NCBI GenBank assembly: GCA_963844865.1
Contig: CAWJPY010000009.1
Span: forward strand, 124,001 to 188,000
DNA length: 64,000 nucleotides
From: CAWJPY01 sp963844865
GTDB taxonomy: Bacteria > Acidobacteriota > Thermoanaerobaculia > Thermoanaerobaculales > Sulfomarinibacteraceae
Direction of reading: 5' to 3'
Part shown: positions 41,815-50,400 of the stretch, in pieces
Layout: the number at the start of each line of letters is the position of its first letter
Position numbering within the stretch: position 1 is the stretch's first letter
Notes under the pieces: model-generated
Databases searched by the model: none
Told to the model about the DNA's origin: nothing
The model's input: only the letters and a program-made list of their open reading frames with translations
Position numbers and translations under genes: made by a program

Positions 41815-43497
41815 GTGAAGAGGGCTTTCGTGGTCATCGGGGAAGGGGAGAGCCGCCGCCGGGTGGCGGTGGACACCTCCCTGGTGGTCGGTCGGTCGCC
41901 CAACTGTGGGCTGGTCATCGACGATGCGGCGGCGTCGCGGCGCCACCTCGAGATCCAGGCGACGGCCGAGGGATTCTCGTGCCATGACCTGGGCAGCCGC
42001 AACGGCACCCTGGTGAACGGCGTCCGCGTCTCCGGCTGCGAGCTGCGGCCCGGAGACCGCATCGGCATCGGCCAGACCGTCCTCCGCTTCGAGGTGGCCG
42101 AGGACGAGGTCCGCAGCACCCCGGAGCGGACGGTCTTCCCCCAGACGCTGCTGGATTCCACGGGCCGCGTGCAGAGCCCCTCCGGCGGGGGCGCCTCCAG
42201 GTCCAAGGAGCTCCTGGAGGCCGCCTACACGGTCATGAACGCTCTCGCGTCCAACTTCGACCAGTGCGAGCTCGTGGACTGCATCCTCCGCACGACCCTG
42301 GGGGCGATGCACGGCCAGCGTGGGGCCGTCCTCTTCGCGGGCGTGGATGGTGAGCTGCTGCCCTGCGCGGCGTGCGGCGCCGTGCACACGATCCAGGACG
42401 GGGTGTCGCACCCCGCACGGATCGACGACATCGAGATCAGCGGCAGCGTCGCGCGCCGGGTCCTCCGGGAGGGGCAGAACGTCCTCTTCCAGTCCGCCCG
42501 CGGTCCCGCTCCCGCCAGCCAGTCGGAGAGCATCAGCAAGCTCAAGCTCACGTCCATCCTGTGCGTGCCCATCCGCACCCAGCAGGACATCCTGGGCATC
42601 CTCTACATCGACACCGACGTGGCGAGCCACGCCTACAACGAGGATGACCTCCTCCTCGCCGCCGCCGCCGGCAACAGTGCCGGCCTGGCCCTGGAGAACG
42701 CCCGCATCCACAAGGACCTTCTCGACAAGCAGCGCCTGGAGCATGACATCGCCGCCGCGTGGACGATCCAGGAGGGCTTCCTGGTCAAGGACTGGCCGGA
42801 GGAGGACTCCCGCTTCCAGGTCTACGGTGTCACCCACCCGGCAAGGGTGGTGGGCGGCGACTTCTACGACTTCGTCCGGCTCGGCCCGGACACAGTCGGC
42901 CTGCTGATCGGCGACGTCAGCGGCAAGGGCGTGCCGGCGGCGTTGACCATGGCCCAGCTCCTGGCCGAGTTCCGGCTCTGCTCGCGTACGGCCGCGTCAC
43001 CGTCGGAGGTGCTCTCCCTCCTCTCCGAGCGCCTGGTTCGTCGCAGCCGGCGCGGGACCTTCTGCACCATGGTCTACCTGGTGGTGGATCTGGCGGCGGA
43101 GACGATCACCGGGGCCAACGCCGGCCACCCGCCCGTCGTGCGTGTCTCCTCCGGCGGGGCGCAGCGTGAGCTCGAGCCCTCCGGCCCGCCGTGCGGGATT
43201 CTCACAGGGGCCCAGTGGCGCGACGAGACTCTGCCCCTGAGGAGTGGTGACAGCCTCCTTCTCTACACCGACGGCATCATGGAGGCCCGCGAGCCGGGCC
43301 CCCAGGATGAGGCGGCCTCGCCGCCGGCGGAGTACGGCATTGAACGTCTGCTGGAGGTGGCGGCGACACAGGCGGGACGACCGCCCCAGGAGCTGGTGGA
43401 CTCGGTCCTCGCTGACGTTCGATCGTACTGTAGGCCCTTGCCTCCACACGACGATTGCACCATGATCGCGTTCACGTACCGTGGCCAGAAGCTGTGA
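41815..43497 (+). CDS. FHA-GAF-PP2C (SpoIIE/RsbU-type) serine phosphatase
   Basis: A 560-aa signalling phosphatase. An FHA domain (phospho-peptide binding) is at ~10-100 (GRSPNCGLVIDD, SRRHLEI, LGSRNGTLVNG). A GAF domain is at ~140-310 (DCILRTTLGAMHGQRGAVLF ... GLALENARIHKDL). The PP2C/SpoIIE domain is at ~340-560 with metal motifs VVGGDFYDF, LLIGDVSGKG, GANAGHPP, LLYTDGIMEA and HDDCTMIAFTY. It should dephosphorylate a Ser on an anti-sigma antagonist. The GTG at 41815 follows CAGGAAGGCGC. It overlaps the anti-sigma-type kinase gene by 17 bases and begins the operon that runs into the lipid-transport genes. Confidence 0.93.
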   Translation: MKRAFVVIGEGESRRRVAVDTSLVVGRSPNCGLVIDDAAASRRHLEIQATAEGFSCHDLGSRNGTLVNGVRVSGCELRPGDRIGIGQTVLRFEVAEDEVRSTPERTVFPQTLLDSTGRVQSPSGGGASRSKELLEAAYTVMNALASNFDQCELVDCILRTTLGAMHGQRGAVLFAGVDGELLPCAACGAVHTIQDGVSHPARIDDIEISGSVARRVLREGQNVLFQSARGPAPASQSESISKLKLTSILCVPIRTQQDILGILYIDTDVASHAYNEDDLLLAAAAGNSAGLALENARIHKDLLDKQRLEHDIAAAWTIQEGFLVKDWPEEDSRFQVYGVTHPARVVGGDFYDFVRLGPDTVGLLIGDVSGKGVPAALTMAQLLAEFRLCSRTAASPSEVLSLLSERLVRRSRRGTFCTMVYLVVDLAAETITGANAGHPPVVRVSSGGAQRELEPSGPPCGILTGAQWRDETLPLRSGDSLLLYTDGIMEAREPGPQDEAASPPAEYGIERLLEVAATQAGRPPQELVDSVLADVRSYCRPLPPHDDCTMIAFTYRGQKL

Positions 43498-43924
43498 CCT
43501 CCGCCTGAGCGCGCGCTCGGATCCCCGGCTGTTGGGGTCGATCCGCAGCCTGGTGCGGGGATGGGTGGAGGCCTTCGGCCTCGCCCCCGATCGTGCCGAC
43601 GAGGTGGTGCTGGCCATCGACGAGGCCTGCTCCAACGCCATCCGGCATTCCTACCGGGGACGCTGCGACCGGGCGCTGGAGCTGAATCTGAGGACGGCGG
43701 GTGAGTTCCTGGAGTTCGAGGTGTGCGATCACGGGCAACCGTGCCCCCCCGAGCACGTGTCTCGACGCGACCTGCACACCCCGACCCCCGCCGACCTGAA
43801 ACCGGGCGGCCTGGGAGTACAGTTGATCTACGTGGTGTTCGACGAGGTAGAGTTCCGGCCGGGCAAGACGCGCGGCAATCGGGTCATCATGCGATTGCGC
43901 CGGCCGGAGCGTGCCGAGGGATGA
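43481..43924 (+). CDS. anti-sigma-factor-type serine kinase (RsbW/SpoIIAB-like)
   Basis: A 147-aa HATPase-fold kinase: N-box DEVVLAIDEACSNAIRHSYRG, G1 box VCDHGQ, and G2 box LKPGGLGVQLIYVVFDEVEF. Relatives phosphorylate a Ser on STAS antagonist proteins and bind sigma factors. The GTG start overlaps the phosphatase gene. The next gene, three bases on, is a STAS protein. No sigma factor gene is in the window, so its other partner is unknown; the transporter STAS subunit is a candidate. Confidence 0.9.
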   Translation: MARSCDLRLSARSDPRLLGSIRSLVRGWVEAFGLAPDRADEVVLAIDEACSNAIRHSYRGRCDRALELNLRTAGEFLEFEVCDHGQPCPPEHVSRRDLHTPTPADLKPGGLGVQLIYVVFDEVEFRPGKTRGNRVIMRLRRPERAEG

Positions 43925-43927
43925 GCC

Positions 43928-44245
43928 ATGGCCTTGGACCTTGACAGGAGCGTGACCGACGACCGGGTGCAGATCGCGGTGAGCGGCGAGGTCGACCTCT
44001 ACACCTCGCCCGAGCTGCGTAGCGCCATCCTGGAGGCGGTCGAGACCGCCGACAGCGAGGTGGTGGTGGACCTGGCGGGGGTGAAGTACATGGACTCCTC
44101 CGGCGTCGCCACGCTGGTGGAGGGTTTGCGCAGCGCCCACCAGCACGACAAGATCTTCAAGCTGGTGGCGCCCTCGCCGCAGGTGACCAAGGTCCTGGAG
44201 CTGACCCGCCTGGACAGCGTGTTCGAGATCGAGCCAACGGCATGA
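43928..44245 (+). CDS. STAS-domain protein, anti-sigma antagonist or MlaB-like
   Basis: A 105-aa single STAS domain: VSGEVDLYTSPELRSAI, VVDLAGVKYMDSSGVATLVEG, where the Ser of DSSG (57/58) is the usual phosphorylation site, and a final VTKVLELTRLDSVFEI. It overlaps the MlaE-like permease gene by four bases and follows the kinase gene by three. STAS proteins can be anti-anti-sigma factors, or, when next to mlaE/mlaF, the MlaB subunit that activates the lipid transporter. Location fits MlaB; the kinase neighbour fits the antagonist role, and both may be true. Confidence 0.9.
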   Translation: MALDLDRSVTDDRVQIAVSGEVDLYTSPELRSAILEAVETADSEVVVDLAGVKYMDSSGVATLVEGLRSAHQHDKIFKLVAPSPQVTKVLELTRLDSVFEIEPTA

Positions 44246-45036
44246 AAGCCGTCTTCGGCACCGTCGGCCGCTGGACCCTGGTCGCCCTCGGCGCCGGGGC
44301 CCGGGTGTCGGTGCTCATCGTCGAGACCGTGCGGTGGGCAGTGGTCGCACCGGTCCGTGGCCTCGGCCGGCTGCGCGTGCGCAGCGCGGTGGAGAGCTTC
44401 GTGGAGTTCGGCGTCCACTCCCTGCCCATCGTCGGCACGATCTGCCTCCTGGTGGGGGTGATCATCGCCCTCCAGTCCTCCTACTCCCTGTCCCAGTTCG
44501 GCGCCAACCGCTACATCGCCGACCTGGTGGCGGTGGGTGCCCTGCGGGAGCTCGCGCCCCTGATGGCCGCCATCCTGATCACCGGACGCTCAGGCTCCGC
44601 CATCACCGCCGAGATCGGTACCATGAAGGTGGGCGAGGAGATCGATGCCCTGGAGGTGATCGGCCTCAACCCCATCCGCTTCCTGGTGGTGCCTCGCTTC
44701 CTGGCCATGGTGACGGCGGTCCCGGCCGTCACCCTGGTGGCCATGTTCCTGATGATCTTCGGGGGCTGGTTCGCCGCCGTCGCCATCGTCGGGGTGGACA
44801 GCGGCATCTACATCAGCGAAACCCTGAGGGCCCTGGTGGAGAAGGACCTGGCCACGGGGCTCACCAAGAGCGTCTTCTTCGGCCTCGCCATCTGCTGGGT
44901 CGGGGTCTACCGCGGCTTCCAGGTGGAGGGTGGGGCGGCGGGTGTGGGCCGCAAGACCACCTCGTCGGTGGTGACCGCGATCTTCTTCATCATCCTCGTT
45001 GACCTGGTTTTCACCGTTCTGTTCTACTTCATGTGA
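44242..45036 (+). CDS. mlaE: MlaE-like permease of a lipid ABC transporter
   Basis: A 264-aa inner-membrane permease of the MlaE/YrbE family, part of the MCE transporter that moves phospholipids between the membranes. The typical conserved segment is VVGALRELAPLMAAILITGRSGSAITAEIGTMKVGEEIDALEVIGLNPIRFLVVPR, followed by helices with GWFAAVAIVGVDSG. Its ATG overlaps the STAS gene stop by four bases, and the ABC ATPase follows with a four-base overlap (GTGA). Length fits (about 260 aa). Confidence 0.94.
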   Translation: MKAVFGTVGRWTLVALGAGARVSVLIVETVRWAVVAPVRGLGRLRVRSAVESFVEFGVHSLPIVGTICLLVGVIIALQSSYSLSQFGANRYIADLVAVGALRELAPLMAAILITGRSGSAITAEIGTMKVGEEIDALEVIGLNPIRFLVVPRFLAMVTAVPAVTLVAMFLMIFGGWFAAVAIVGVDSGIYISETLRALVEKDLATGLTKSVFFGLAICWVGVYRGFQVEGGAAGVGRKTTSSVVTAIFFIILVDLVFTVLFYFM

Positions 45037-45839
45037 GCATGGCGTCCAACCACTCCCCCATCATCGAGGTTCGCGACCTGACGGTCAGCTTCGGCCAGCT
45101 GCGGGTGCTCGACGGGGTCAGCTTCACCGTCGTGCGGGGGGAGAACTTCGTGATCCTGGGCGGCAGCGGCTCGGGCAAGACCACCCTCCTGCGGGCCATG
45201 GTCGGGCTCCAGGAGGCGGACTCGGGGCAGGTGCTCATCAACGGTGAGGAGCTCACCGCCATGTCGGGCGAGGAGCGGATCGAGCTGCGCAAGAGGATCG
45301 GCATGTGCTTCCAGAGTGCCGCCCTGTTCAACTCCATGACGGTGGGCGACAACGTCGCCCTGCCCCTGCGCGAGCACACCCGTCTCGAAGAGTCCACGAT
45401 CGACATCATGACCAGGATCAAGCTCGAGCTGGTGGGCCTGGAGGGCTTCGAGCGCTACCTGCCCTCGGAGCTCAGCGGTGGTATGAAGAAGCGCGCCGGC
45501 ATCGCCAGGGCCATCGCCATGGACCCCGAGATCATCTTCTACGACGAGCCTTCCTCAGGGCTGGATCCCATTGTTGCGGCGGGCATCGACGAGCTGATCC
45601 GCACCATGCAGCAGACCTTCCAGCTGACCAGCGTGGTCGTGACCCACGAGATGGAGAGCGTCAAGGTGATCGCCGACACGGTGTGCGTGCTCCACGGCGG
45701 CAAGGTCGTGGGCATCGGGTCCCTGGATCAGGTCGGGCGCTCGGAGCACCCGTACATTCAGCAGTTCTTCGCGCGGCGACCCAACCGGGAGGGCAGCGAC
45801 GAGGTGGAGTTCGCACGCTCCCTGGCGGGCATGGATTGA
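45033..45839 (+). CDS. mlaF: MlaF-like ABC ATPase
   Basis: A 268-aa ATPase: Walker A GGSGSGKTTLLRAMVG near 44-58, Q-loop MCFQSAALFNSM, ABC signature LSGGMKKRAGIARAIA, Walker B EIIFYDEPSSGLDPI and the D-loop. The permease-coupling segment suits the Mla/Ttg2A class. A start at GTG 45033 (overlap with the permease) or ATG 45039 are both possible. It powers the MlaE/MlaD complex. Confidence 0.95.
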   Translation: MSMASNHSPIIEVRDLTVSFGQLRVLDGVSFTVVRGENFVILGGSGSGKTTLLRAMVGLQEADSGQVLINGEELTAMSGEERIELRKRIGMCFQSAALFNSMTVGDNVALPLREHTRLEESTIDIMTRIKLELVGLEGFERYLPSELSGGMKKRAGIARAIAMDPEIIFYDEPSSGLDPIVAAGIDELIRTMQQTFQLTSVVVTHEMESVKVIADTVCVLHGGKVVGIGSLDQVGRSEHPYIQQFFARRPNREGSDEVEFARSLAGMD

Positions 45840-45852
45840 GCAAGGGTGGATA

Positions 45853-46860
45853 ATGCCGGTCGAAAAGCAGAGCTTCACCGCCACTGAGATCAAGGCCGGA
45901 ACGTTGGTGCTGGTGAGCCTCCTCCTGTTGGCGGGCTTCGCGGCGGCGGTCCGGGGGTGCCGGCCCGGCGGCGCCCCGATGGTCCACTACCATGCGCTGT
46001 TCGCGAACACGCGGGGGCTCGACGAGGGCGCCAACGTGCGTTTCGGCGGGGTGAAGGTGGGGCGGGTGACGGTCATCGAGCCGGACCCGGAGAACCGGAC
46101 CCGGATCCGCGTCACGGCGGAGGTGCTCCGGAACGTGCCGGTGAATGCCGCCAGCGTGGCCACCATCGAGCAGATCACCCTGACCTCGGAGATGCACCTG
46201 GAGATCTCCACCGGCAACGCGAAGGCGAAGCTCCTCGGCGACGGGGCCATGCTCAAGTCCAAGGCCACACCGGCCTTCGGCGAGGTGCCGAACCTGGAAG
46301 GCGTCACGTCCAGGCTGGAGAGCGTGCTCGACGGTCTGAACTCGCTGCTGGGGACCCAGACCGGCGGCGCGCCGGTGGTCAGTCTCGCCGACGTCACGAC
46401 GGACCTCCAGAAGACCCTGCACCAGACCTCCAAGGTCGTGGAGAACGTGGACAGCCTGGTGGCCGAGAACCGGGAGGACATCCACAACGCGCTCAAGCAG
46501 CTCGTCAAGCTGGTCGCCGACGCGTCCCGGGTGGTGGGCGAGTTCAACGCGGTGGTGGAGGAGAACCGGGCGCCGCTGCACGCCACCGCCACCAATCTCG
46601 AGCAGCTCACAGCCGATGCGCGGACCCGCCTGGACGGCCTCGCCGACTCGTTGTCCTCGACCCTGGACTCTTTGGAGAAGGTGGGCGGCACCGCCGACCA
46701 CCTGGTGGACCGGGAGGCCCCCGCCATCGAGGAGATCGTACGCAACCTGCGCGAGGTCACCCGCAACCTGCGCGAGTTCTCGCGCATCCTGGCCGAGCAG
46801 CCGCAGGCCCTGATCCGGGGCGCGCGGCCGCAGGGGCGCCCCAGCGGAGAGAGGCCATGA
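45853..46860 (+). CDS. mlaD: MlaD/MCE-domain protein
   Basis: A 335-aa protein: a single N-terminal membrane helix (~17-34, LVLVSLLLLAGFAAAV), then an MCE domain (VHYHALFANTRGLDEGANVRFGGVKVGRVTVIEPD ... INLTSEMHLEI-like TLTSEMHLEIS, ~45-125) and a long alpha-helical C-terminus of about 190 residues with repeated NLREV-type pattern (NLREVTRNLREFSRIL). It forms a periplasmic ring for lipid passage. The tail is longer than in E. coli MlaD (183 aa) and resembles the tube-forming helix of PqiB/YebT or Mce. It starts 13 bases after the ATPase stop. Confidence 0.92.
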   Translation: MPVEKQSFTATEIKAGTLVLVSLLLLAGFAAAVRGCRPGGAPMVHYHALFANTRGLDEGANVRFGGVKVGRVTVIEPDPENRTRIRVTAEVLRNVPVNAASVATIEQITLTSEMHLEISTGNAKAKLLGDGAMLKSKATPAFGEVPNLEGVTSRLESVLDGLNSLLGTQTGGAPVVSLADVTTDLQKTLHQTSKVVENVDSLVAENREDIHNALKQLVKLVADASRVVGEFNAVVEENRAPLHATATNLEQLTADARTRLDGLADSLSSTLDSLEKVGGTADHLVDREAPAIEEIVRNLREVTRNLREFSRILAEQPQALIRGARPQGRPSGERP

Positions 46861-47456
46861 CGCACCACAGGCTCCCATTCCTGCCGTTGCTCGCTTCGAT
46901 CCTGGCTGCCGGACTGGCCGGGTGTGTCTCCACGCCGAAGGTGAGCTACTACACCCTGGACATGACGCCCTCGGGCCGGGGGCCGCACGACGTCAACGTG
47001 CAGGTCCGCGACATCCAGGCCGTGCAGGGTCTGAACCGTCCCCAGATCATGATCCAGACCGCGCCCACCGAGGTCGACTACTACGCCACGGCGGACTGGG
47101 TCGCGGACGTGGGCGAGCTGGTGCGGCGCAAGCTCGCGGCGGATCTCGGCCCTCCGGTGGCGGGGCGGCCGACGGTGGTCGTGTCGGGCACCCTCCTGGA
47201 CTTCGAGGAGGTGGACAGGGGCGACGCCACGGCCGCCCGGGCGACCCTCCACCTGGTGGTGCGGCGTGCAGACGCCGCCTTCGGTCCCCCGCTCGTGGAC
47301 AAGGTCTACGAGGTCACCCGCACCGTGGGGACGCGCACGCCCGGCGCGGTGGTCGCGGTCCTGTCCGAGTGCGTGGATGCGATCGCGGCCGAGCTCGTCG
47401 CCGATCTCGGCCAGGTCTCCCTCCCGGCCTCGGCGGGGGCCTCCACCGGGGGATGA
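46857..47456 (+). CDS. PqiC-like transport-auxiliary lipoprotein
   Basis: A 199-aa lipoprotein of the ABC-type transport auxiliary lipoprotein family (PqiC/YmbA type): lipobox LAGC near residue 23, then YYTLDM, the family-typical VQVRDIQAVQGLNRPQIMIQT, YYATADWVADVGELVRRKL, and conserved TVVVSGTLLDFEEVDRG. It should sit on the outer membrane and dock the MCE tube. It overlaps MlaD by four bases and the phospholipase D gene by four bases. Confidence 0.9.
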   Translation: MTHHRLPFLPLLASILAAGLAGCVSTPKVSYYTLDMTPSGRGPHDVNVQVRDIQAVQGLNRPQIMIQTAPTEVDYYATADWVADVGELVRRKLAADLGPPVAGRPTVVVSGTLLDFEEVDRGDATAARATLHLVVRRADAAFGPPLVDKVYEVTRTVGTRTPGAVVAVLSECVDAIAAELVADLGQVSLPASAGASTGG

Positions 47457-48655
47457 ACGGGCCGGCGACGGGCGGCCGTCCTCCCTCCCTGCGCCGTGGA
47501 GGACGCATCGCACCGGGCCGCGGCTGGAGTGAGGAGCGCCTGTTCTTCGACGGCGCCGAGTACTTCGCCGCCGTCGAGGAGGCCATCGCCGGGGCCCGGC
47601 GCTCGGTGGACCTGGAGATGTACATGTTCGAGCCCGACGTGGTCGGGCATCGTATCGCCGCGGCCCTCCTGGAGGCTCGCCGACGTGGGGTGCGGGTCCG
47701 GGTCCTCGTGGACGGCGCCGGTTCCCTGCGCTGGCGGCGGGCCTTCGGCAAGGAGTTCCGCGCTGCGCAGATCCCGTTCCGCGTCTATCACGAGCTGCCC
47801 TGGGACCGTCTCCTGCGTCACCGTGACGTAGGCCCCGCCCGCGAGACCCTCCGCGACATGGTGGACCAGATCAACCGGCGCGATCACCGCAAGCTCATCA
47901 TCGTGGACTCCGAGGTCGCCTTCGTGGGCAGCCACAACATCTGCGATCCGCAGTGCGGAGGGGTCGACGACGAGCCGGCGTGGCGGGACACCTCGGTGAG
48001 CCTGCGGGGAGACCCGGTGGAGGAGCTGGGCGAGTCCTTCGGGCTCGTCTTCTCCCGCCGGCCCTTCCGGCGCCGGCTCCTGGGGCGGCGCCGGCACCAC
48101 ACCGAGCGGGGAGAGCTCACCCTGGTCCACACCAACCTCACCCGCCCCATGCGCGGCCGCGCCCGGAGCGAGTTCATCGCCCGGCTCGACCGGGCCCGGG
48201 AGAGGATCTGGTTCACCACCGGCTACTTCGTGCCCCGCCCCCGCCTGATGCAGGCCCTGGCCAGGGCGGCCCAGCGACGGGTGGACGTGCGCCTGCTGGT
48301 GCCCCTGCGCTCCGACATCCCGTTCATCCCGTGGGTGAGCACCGCCTTCTACCGCTCCGCCCTGCGTTCGGGCGCCAGGATCTGGGAGTACCTGCCCACC
48401 ATCCTGCACGCCAAGACCATGATCGTGGACGACTGGTTCACCGTCGGCACCACCAACCTCAACCACCGCAGCTTCGTCCACGACCTGGAGCTGGATGTGG
48501 TGATCACGGGAAGCGGCGCCACCCGCGAGCTGGCCGGTCGTTTCGTGGGCGACCTGGAGGTCTCCCACCCCGTGGTGTCCGAGGCGGGGAGTCGCCACGG
48601 TCCCCTGCGGCGCCTCGTGGGGCGCATCCTGCTGTCGCTGCGCTACTGGCTGTAG
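47453..48655 (+). CDS. phospholipase D/cardiolipin synthase-like protein
   Basis: A 400-aa protein with two HKD motifs: HRKLIIVD at 145-152 (HxKxxxxD) and HAKTMIVDD near 320-328, each followed by a Gly/Ser-Asn pattern (GSHN, GTTNLNHRS). Cardiolipin synthases make cardiolipin from phosphatidylglycerol; phospholipase D relatives hydrolyse or exchange head groups. It lacks the N-terminal membrane helices of ClsA. Its ATG overlaps the PqiC-like gene, so it is part of the same lipid operon. The C-terminus is hydrophobic (ILLSLRYWL), possibly a membrane touch. Confidence 0.9.
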   Translation: MNGPATGGRPPSLRRGGRIAPGRGWSEERLFFDGAEYFAAVEEAIAGARRSVDLEMYMFEPDVVGHRIAAALLEARRRGVRVRVLVDGAGSLRWRRAFGKEFRAAQIPFRVYHELPWDRLLRHRDVGPARETLRDMVDQINRRDHRKLIIVDSEVAFVGSHNICDPQCGGVDDEPAWRDTSVSLRGDPVEELGESFGLVFSRRPFRRRLLGRRRHHTERGELTLVHTNLTRPMRGRARSEFIARLDRARERIWFTTGYFVPRPRLMQALARAAQRRVDVRLLVPLRSDIPFIPWVSTAFYRSALRSGARIWEYLPTILHAKTMIVDDWFTVGTTNLNHRSFVHDLELDVVITGSGATRELAGRFVGDLEVSHPVVSEAGSRHGPLRRLVGRILLSLRYWL

Positions 48656-48671
48656 GCCGCACTTCCTGGGG

Positions 48672-48698
48672 GCTCCCGCCGGGGCTCCGGCAGGGAGC
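48672..48698 (+). terminator. hairpin after the lipid operon
   Basis: Inverted repeat GCTCCC-GCCGG / CCGGC-A-GGGAGC with one bulge and a short loop, starting about 17 bases after the phospholipase D stop. No U run follows; a possible weak terminator. Confidence 0.45.
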
Positions 48699-48753
48699 GG
48701 TCATGACGGCGGCCGGAAGTCGCCGGGGCGCGTCTCACCCTGGGGGATCTTCC

Positions 48754-48759
48754 TATACT
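48754..48759 (+). promoter_or_regulatory. -10-like TATACT upstream of the first sortase
   Basis: TATACT is a near-consensus -10 box, 33 bases before the ATG at 48792. A convincing -35 box is not visible. Confidence 0.4.
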
Positions 48760-48791
48760 GGTCATGGGGATTCTTCGGGAACTCTCCTCGG

Positions 48792-49376
48792 ATGGGGGGA
48801 CACAGCGTGAGGCGGTGGGGCGTTGCGGTCGTCGGTGTCGTGGTGGTGGCAGGCCTTGTCGGTGGCGGGCGCGTGGCGGCTTCGCCTCCGGGAGTGACCT
48901 CCGACCTCGTCCCTGGTCAGGCGGGGCGGGTCGGGGCGACCCTCGAGCGTCTCGGGGCGGTGACCGACGACGAGGCGACGATCGCCACCATCGAGATCCC
49001 CCGGGTCGCCGTCTTCGGCGCCATCCTGGAGGGGGTGGACGATGTCACCATCCGTCGGGCGGTGGGGCACTTCCCGGGCACCGCGCTGCCCTTCGAGCAC
49101 GGCAACATGGCGCTGGCAGCCCATCGCACCACGCACTTCGCGGGTCTGCGCGGCATCAAGATCGGGGACACGGTGCTGATCCACACGGAGCGCGGTGATC
49201 TCACCTATCGGGTGGAGACGACCTGGGTGGTGGAGCCCCAGGAGACGTGGGTCCTGGATCCCACCGAGGAGCCGTCCCTCACCCTCGTGACCTGCTACCC
49301 CTTCGACTATGCGGGCCAAGCCCCGCAGCGGTTCGTGGTGCGGGCCCGCGAGGTGCACTCGGGGGACACCCTCTGA
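48792..49376 (+). CDS. sortase, class D-like
   Basis: A 194-aa transpeptidase with a hydrophobic N-terminal segment (~10-27) and a sortase barrel. Its three catalytic residues are visible: His in LAAHRTTHF, Cys in LTLVTCYPF, and Arg in QRFVVRAREV. The TLxTCYPF form and the HR after the His are typical of class D sortases. It has no substrate with an LPxTA signal in its own neighbourhood; the substrate near 54173 has another sortase next to it. The two sortases are paralogues. It ends before the convergent CDF gene. Confidence 0.9.
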   Translation: MGGHSVRRWGVAVVGVVVVAGLVGGGRVAASPPGVTSDLVPGQAGRVGATLERLGAVTDDEATIATIEIPRVAVFGAILEGVDDVTIRRAVGHFPGTALPFEHGNMALAAHRTTHFAGLRGIKIGDTVLIHTERGDLTYRVETTWVVEPQETWVLDPTEEPSLTLVTCYPFDYAGQAPQRFVVRAREVHSGDTL

Positions 49377-49434
49377 CGTCGCTGCTGCGGCCCCTTCCAG
49401 ATCGCGGCCCCCGCCCGCCGCCGAGGCCTGATCA

Positions 49435-50400
49435 TCAGTCGGCCCGGCGGCCCTCCGGAGGCGGTGCCTGACTGCCACGGCGCTCGGCCTCCACGATGTT
49501 GTCGGCTTCGATGAAGATCCGTTGCACCTGGGGATGGGCCCGGCGGATGCGTTGCTCCACCCGATCCACCGCCAGGGCGAGATCGGTGGACGAGAGGTCC
49601 TCGCGGAACTGGATGTCGAGGTTCAAGAGCACCTCATTGGGCGAGAGGTGCATGGTCAGGGGTCGCCGCACGCGGGTCACGTCGGGGTCGGCGGCGGCCA
49701 GCTTGCGGATGTCGTCGGCGACATCGGGGTCCACCGCCTCGCCGAGGAGCAGCTCCTTGCTCTCCCAGGCCAGGAGAACGGCGACGGTGCCGAGGATGAG
49801 CCCGATGATCAGGGACGCCACTCCGTCCAGGGCAGGGGCGTCGAATGTGCGGCCGAGGAAGATGCCGAGAAAGGCGACGATGAGACCCGCCAGGGCTGCG
49901 GCATCCTCGAAGACGACCACGAAGACCGCCGGGTCCTTGCTCCGATGGACCGCGCCCACCACCCCCGCGCCGGGGTCGCTCCGCCGCAGCTCGCGCAGGG
50001 CGATGGTGAGCGACGTGCCCTCGAAGAGGAACGCGAGGCCCAACACCGCGTAGGACCAGACCGGGTTGGTGACCTCGGTGGGGTGGGAGATGTGGACGAT
50101 CCCCTCGTACACCGACATGCCTCCGCCGATGCCGAAGAGGATGATGGCCACGATCAGGCTCCAGAAGTAGAGCTCCTTGCCGTGGCCGAACGGGTGGTCC
50201 TCGTCGGCCGGCTGCCGGCTGCGGGCCAGCCCGAGCAGGAGCAGCGTCTGGTTACCCGTGTCCACCACGGAGTGGATGCCCTCCGACAGCATCGCCGAGC
50301 TGCCGGTGATGACAGCGGCCACGAACTTGGTGGCGGCGATGGACAGGTTGGCGGCGATGGCGCCGTAGACCGCGACGGGCTTCGCGTGGGGCCCGGCCAT
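49435..50400 (-). CDS. cation diffusion facilitator family transporter
   Basis: A 321-aa CDF transporter for divalent metals: helix 1 (IAANLSIAATKFVAAVITGSSAMLSEGIHSVVDTGNQTLLLLG) holding the HxxxD metal site, then ADEDHPFGHGKELYFWSLI, a family-typical motif with His, and a second site in helix 5 (DAPALDGVASLIIGLILG). The C-terminal cytosolic domain ends QVQRIFIEADNIVE. It is 321 aa and complete, unlike the divergent CDF at 34849. Its ATG overlaps the stop of the GlsB-like gene by one base (TGATG). Confidence 0.93.
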   Translation of the reverse strand: MAGPHAKPVAVYGAIAANLSIAATKFVAAVITGSSAMLSEGIHSVVDTGNQTLLLLGLARSRQPADEDHPFGHGKELYFWSLIVAIILFGIGGGMSVYEGIVHISHPTEVTNPVWSYAVLGLAFLFEGTSLTIALRELRRSDPGAGVVGAVHRSKDPAVFVVVFEDAAALAGLIVAFLGIFLGRTFDAPALDGVASLIIGLILGTVAVLLAWESKELLLGEAVDPDVADDIRKLAAADPDVTRVRRPLTMHLSPNEVLLNLDIQFREDLSSTDLALAVDRVEQRIRRAHPQVQRIFIEADNIVEAERRGSQAPPPEGRRAD

